A stretch of 55,026 bases of DNA from Chitinophaga pinensis (lineage in GTDB: Bacteria > Bacteroidota > Bacteroidia > Flavobacteriales_D > Crocinitomicaceae). Shown here piece by piece: positions 52,109 through 55,026 of the stretch. The stretch spans positions 1 through 55,026 of the forward strand of contig CAMAZP010000021.1 of the NCBI GenBank assembly GCA_945863605.1, read 5' to 3'. The first letter of the stretch is position 1; each line of letters begins with the position of its first letter. The position numbers and the translations under genes were made by a program. Under the pieces are notes generated by a model that was given only the letters and a program-made list of their open reading frames with translations, was not told the origin of the DNA and ran no database searches.

Positions 52109-52990
52109 ATGAAAAAACTAGTAATTCCAGTTGTATTATTAACAGTATCAATCGGTTTCTTTGCATTTAGAAATGAGTTAACTGATTTGAACAAATTTCA
52201 CAAAAGCCCTTTAAATTCAGGCGGAAGTCAAGCTGCTAGAACAGGAGCACCAGGTGAACAAAATTGTACGTCATGTCACAGTGGTTCAACGCAAGCAGGA
52301 ACAACTGAAAATGTTTTTACAGTTCTAGATGCAAACAACAATCCAGTTTCAACTTATATTCTTGGAGAAACCTATACTGTTAATTTAGCTTTAACGTCCA
52401 GTCCTTCTAAAAAAGGTTTTCAATCTACCGTATTGACTGGAGCTAATATAATGGCAGGTGATTTCACTGCAGGAACAACAACTCAAATAAATACGTCAAC
52501 TGTTTCTGGAGGACAGAGAAAATATGCAAACCATAAAAGCACAAGCAATTCTAGTCAAACTCCACTATGGTCTTGGACTTGGACAGCTCCAGCAACAAAT
52601 GTTGGAAACGTGACATTTTATGTTGCATCAAATATCTCAAATAATAATGGACAAAATAGTGGTGATCAAATTTACCTTTCTCAACATGTAATTTCAGCTC
52701 CATCAACAGCTGGAGTAGAGGAAAATGAATTCAAATCTTTTTTTAAAGCTTCGTACAATTCTGATAAGAACGGAGTTCAGTTAAACTTCAATAGTTTAAA
52801 AGCAGATAGAATTCACATTAATATTGTTAATTTGTCAGGCAAATCAGTAGTTGCAAGAACAATTGGAATTGCTAAAATCGGAGAAAATTCAGAATTTGTT
52901 CCATTTTCAAATCAATTACCAAAAGGTTATTATGTTGTAAATATGTTTTTGAATAATAAAGCCTTATCGTCAAAAATAGTGGTGCAGTAA
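52109..52990 (+). CDS. choice-of-anchor V protein with CXXCH motif and T9SS sorting domain
   Basis: 293 aa with an N-terminal signal helix (MKKLVIPVVLLTVSIGFFAF). A heme c-type site C53-T-S-C56-H57 (EQNCTSCHSGS) opens the choice-of-anchor V domain (~45-200), an Ig-like beta fold with LGETYTVNLALTSSPSKKGF and WSWTWTAP. The C-terminus (~215-293) is a Por sorting domain variant (INIVNLSGKSV...LPKGYYVVNMF). It should end up at the cell surface. Last gene of the operon; a terminator follows 21 nt on. Confidence 0.87.
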   Translation: MKKLVIPVVLLTVSIGFFAFRNELTDLNKFHKSPLNSGGSQAARTGAPGEQNCTSCHSGSTQAGTTENVFTVLDANNNPVSTYILGETYTVNLALTSSPSKKGFQSTVLTGANIMAGDFTAGTTTQINTSTVSGGQRKYANHKSTSNSSQTPLWSWTWTAPATNVGNVTFYVASNISNNNGQNSGDQIYLSQHVISAPSTAGVEENEFKSFFKASYNSDKNGVQLNFNSLKADRIHINIVNLSGKSVVARTIGIAKIGENSEFVPFSNQLPKGYYVVNMFLNNKALSSKIVVQ

Positions 52991-53011
52991 GAATAAGTTT
53001 TAATTATTTGT

Positions 53012-53042
53012 AAAGAGGTTTAGTTATAAACCTCTTTTTTTA
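53012..53042. terminator. bidirectional terminator between converging genes
   Basis: Perfect 11-bp stem AAAGAGGTTTA (53012-53022) / TAAACCTCTTT (53027-53037), loop GTTA, then T-run; the complementary A-run upstream serves the minus strand gene ending at 53043. Confidence 0.88.
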
Positions 53043-54059
53043 TTAAAATTTTAACGCTTGCTTTGAATAAAACCCACCTGCTTCAACAATTTGTTTTTTC
53101 AATTCAAGATATTGTTGTTCTTTATGCAAAGAGTAATAGGTTAGCAATAAATACCACTCTTGCTCTTCATCGAAATTTGTGAATTTAGAATTTTTCAATT
53201 CAATCAACCTTTTTTCACATAAATTAAATTGATTTAGATTGTAGTGACATAAAGCGCTATAAAACAAAGCGTTTACATCATCTGGATAGGTTTCCAGTAT
53301 TAATTCAAATTGATTTAAGGCATCATTAAACTTATTTTGGCCGAAGTACTTCAATGATTTTGATAAGAAATTAACATAAGCAATCTCGATAATGTTGTCT
53401 GATTCTTTGGCTGTATTTGTTGAAATTTCTGAGTTAGCAGGAGTCCCAGTTAATGCCTCTATATTTGGGTTCGATGTTGGTCGTGAACGATAGTAGCGAT
53501 AATCAACAACTTTAAAGTCTTGTATGTATGTTTCCTTTGCTAAATTCACTCTTCGCTTTATAGGAGCAGGAATTGAATATGCTTTATTAATTGGTAAAGG
53601 TTGGGTTCTTAAATCAGGTTGAATTGTAGTCGTTAACACAATTGAATTATTATCTTTTTTAAATTGAAAGTTTTTTTTGATTGATTTTGGCTGAATAAGT
53701 ACTTGTTCAGGGTTTAAATTTATTGCGGTAATTTTATCCTTGTATTTGTTTTTAGTTTTAGTTCTTTTTATTTCAGTTATTTTCTCTGTTGCGGGTTGTT
53801 CATTTTTAAAAGTTTTGAAGTATATCAAACTAATAATAGTTAAAACTAGAATACTTGTAAAAGTAAATTTATAATACTTTACGTTATAATATTTTTTGTC
53901 GATTGAATTCAAACTGGCTAATGAAACAGAAGTATCAGACCAACCCTCTAATGCTTCATTATCGAAAGGGTCATCTATTGCTTTTTGCTCAATGGCATTT
54001 TTTAATATAGAATCTTTCGTTCGAAAGTACTTTTCGAGATCTTTTCGAGACAAACTCAT
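53043..54059 (-). CDS. membrane protein with C-terminal TPR, possible anti-sigma partner
   Basis: 338 aa. Cytosolic N-terminus of ~60 residues with the phrase DDPFDNEALEGWS, common in Bacteroidota proteins encoded beside ECF sigma factors; one TM helix (~66-84); a basic, disordered periplasmic linker (~85-215); and at least two TPR-like units (~225-300: NKFNDALNQFELILETYPDDVNALFYSALCHYNLNQFN in parts). ATGA overlap with the sigma factor gene suggests an anti-sigma or sensor role; inference. Confidence 0.8.
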   Translation of the reverse strand: MSLSRKDLEKYFRTKDSILKNAIEQKAIDDPFDNEALEGWSDTSVSLASLNSIDKKYYNVKYYKFTFTSILVLTIISLIYFKTFKNEQPATEKITEIKRTKTKNKYKDKITAINLNPEQVLIQPKSIKKNFQFKKDNNSIVLTTTIQPDLRTQPLPINKAYSIPAPIKRRVNLAKETYIQDFKVVDYRYYRSRPTSNPNIEALTGTPANSEISTNTAKESDNIIEIAYVNFLSKSLKYFGQNKFNDALNQFELILETYPDDVNALFYSALCHYNLNQFNLCEKRLIELKNSKFTNFDEEQEWYLLLTYYSLHKEQQYLELKKQIVEAGGFYSKQALKF

Positions 54060-54631
54060 AATTTTGCGTATCTTTTTGTTAATATAATTTTCAAGTTTCT
54101 TTTGCCATTTTGAATAAAGCTTTTGACTTCGTTATGGCTGTAGTTTGAATCCTTTACTATTTCATCGTAACTTTTCTTTTCTAAATAAAAGGCTTTGATA
54201 CAAAAATGTTGATCGGTGTTTAATTCAACTAATGATTCTTCGAGTAGTTTAAGTTTTAATTCATTTATTTCTTTTGATTTTATTGAATCTTCATAATCGT
54301 CACAAATAAAAGTATTTTCTATTTCGATAAAATGAGGTTTTGTTTTTCGAAGTTGCATTAAACAAGTGTTCTTCGTAATAGTGAAAAGCCAACTTTTAAA
54401 GTTTTGAATTGTATGCTTTTCAATTTTATCACTCAATTGATGAAATATTTCTAAAGTAGTGTCTTCCGCATTTTCTTTTTGTTTTAAATATTTAAGACAA
54501 ACACCTAAAACTAAATGACTATATCTTTTGTACAGTTCATCAATTATCTTTGATTCTTTATTTTTAAGGTACAGCGATATAATTTCTTCATCAGAATAAG
54601 AACACAAGTTATTTCTTTTGAAAATCATCAT
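54056..54631 (-). CDS. ECF RNA polymerase sigma factor
   Basis: 191 aa. Region 2 is at ~25-90 (LYKRYSHLVLGVCLKYL, AEDTTLEIFHQL, FKSWLFTITKNTCL) and region 4 at ~130-185 (FCIKAFYLEKKSYDEIVKDSNYSHNEVKSFIQNGKRNLK split: YLEKKSYDEI, NYSHNEVKSFI). Directs polymerase to its own target promoters in response to an envelope or other cue, presumably via the overlapping TPR membrane protein. Starts MM at 54631; the first ATG is assumed. Confidence 0.92.
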   Translation of the reverse strand: MMIFKRNNLCSYSDEEIISLYLKNKESKIIDELYKRYSHLVLGVCLKYLKQKENAEDTTLEIFHQLSDKIEKHTIQNFKSWLFTITKNTCLMQLRKTKPHFIEIENTFICDDYEDSIKSKEINELKLKLLEESLVELNTDQHFCIKAFYLEKKSYDEIVKDSNYSHNEVKSFIQNGKRNLKIILTKRYAKL

Positions 54632-54778
54632 ATACTACAAAGATGATGGATTAACTAAAATTCCACAAGTTATTAAGTAATATATTAAATATTTATTTTA
54701 TTTAAAGTATTTCCGTCATCTTAAGAGTTGAATTTCAGCAGTTAACAAAAAAACTTTTAAAAAAAATTAAAAAAAGTG

Positions 54779-54808
54779 TTGCAGTTATAAAAAGAGTACA
54801 TATCTTTG
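54779..54808 (+). promoter_or_regulatory. rrn promoter, -33 TTG and -7 TATCTTTG
   Basis: TTG (54779-54781), a 19-nt spacer, then TATCTTTG (54801-54808), matching the Bacteroidota consensus; about 175 nt before mature 16S. An A-tract upstream resembles an UP element. Confidence 0.8.
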
Positions 54809-54890
54809 CACCCCGATTACGACTAGTGTGTTGTATGATTATTAAACTTAATTGTTAGAGTACCATAGATTTTACCTAACATCATAATAA

Positions 54891-54900
54891 GTTCTTTGAA
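54891..54900 (+). promoter_or_regulatory. boxA-like antitermination element
   Basis: GTTCTTTGAA in the pre-16S leader resembles boxA (TGCTCTTTAACA in E. coli) and occurs at this place in other Bacteroidota rRNA leaders. Confidence 0.5.
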
Positions 54901-54983
54901 GTATTGAGAAATAAGGAAACAGCAAATTTTAGAATTAGAATAAAATGATTCTTGTAGTTTTTGGAAAGAATTCAAAGTTATTT

Positions 54984-55026
<43 letters not shown>

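Larger units (their letters stand above)
54632..54983 (+). promoter_or_regulatory. rRNA operon promoter and leader region
   Basis: 352 bp with no gene. It contains an A-rich UP-like tract (54747-54777), the rrn promoter (54779-54808), a boxA-like element (54891-54900) and the pre-16S leader. The leftmost 100 bp also hold the sigma factor's promoter, for which no exact consensus box was found. Confidence 0.75.

Overview
The window is AT-rich DNA from a member of the Bacteroidota, most likely order Flavobacteriales; a Crocinitomicaceae/Fluviicola-like lineage is a guess from gene content, not a measurement. The evidence: five complete proteins carry type IX secretion (T9SS, PorSS) C-terminal sorting domains; many promoters match the phylum-specific -7 box TAnnTTTG; Shine-Dalgarno signals are weak; and families largely confined to this phylum occur (GEVED and choice-of-anchor proteins, HYC_CC_PP, DUF5777). 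The window ends in the first ~43 nt of a 16S rRNA gene.

Layout. 1-2650: start of a giant surface protein (minus strand, runs off the left edge). 2846-14151: housekeeping singletons (divergent SDR, glycosyltransferase, bacilliredoxin, ArsC/Spx-like protein, histidine kinase, SpmAB-like transporter, pirin, nitroreductase, MuiA-like protein, menA). 14291-24180: succinate dehydrogenase/fumarate reductase genes sdhC, sdhA and sdhB, with 6.35 kb of unrelated DNA between sdhA and sdhB. 24236-27637: small membrane protein, rnc, fabF, acpP and a HAD phosphatase. 27739-30550: hemA-hemC-hemD. 30661-33227: ExbB/ExbD operon. 33409-38155: T9SS protein, a cysteine-peptidase-like secreted protein, a cyanophycin-degradation pair (cyanophycinase plus isoaspartyl peptidase) and an M48 lipoprotein. 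38206-38279: tRNA-Arg(UCG). 38602-48529: a long minus-strand run, HYC_CC_PP - TonB receptor - HMA protein - SpoIIM - DUF4129 - DUF4350 - MoxR - DUF58. 48613-52990: T9SS protein, then DUF5777 barrel - YceI - 4-TM protein - cytochrome c lipoprotein - CXXCH surface protein. 53043-54631: TPR membrane protein and ECF sigma factor. 54779-55026: rRNA promoter, leader and 16S start.

Most notable. (1) The sdhA-sdhB insertion holds an orphan MNT nucleotidyltransferase (exact GSX10DXD), an ABC/OLD-like AAA ATPase, an overlapping small protein with a D-x12-E-x-K signature of PD-(D/E)XK nucleases, and two T9SS-exported proteins, one an M43-like metalloprotease. The first three are a candidate defence module sitting inside a respiratory operon. 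(2) The tRNA-Arg(UCG) has replaced the near-universal G19-C56 tertiary pair by U19-A56. (3) rnc has no ATG, GTG or TTG start ahead of its catalytic domain and lies in frame just after the fabF stop. (4) Several promoters sit 4-7 nt before the ATG, predicting leaderless mRNAs. (5) A DUF5777-YceI-cytochrome-CXXCH gene set may be an envelope electron-transfer module.

All calls come from reading the sequence by eye; no database search was run.
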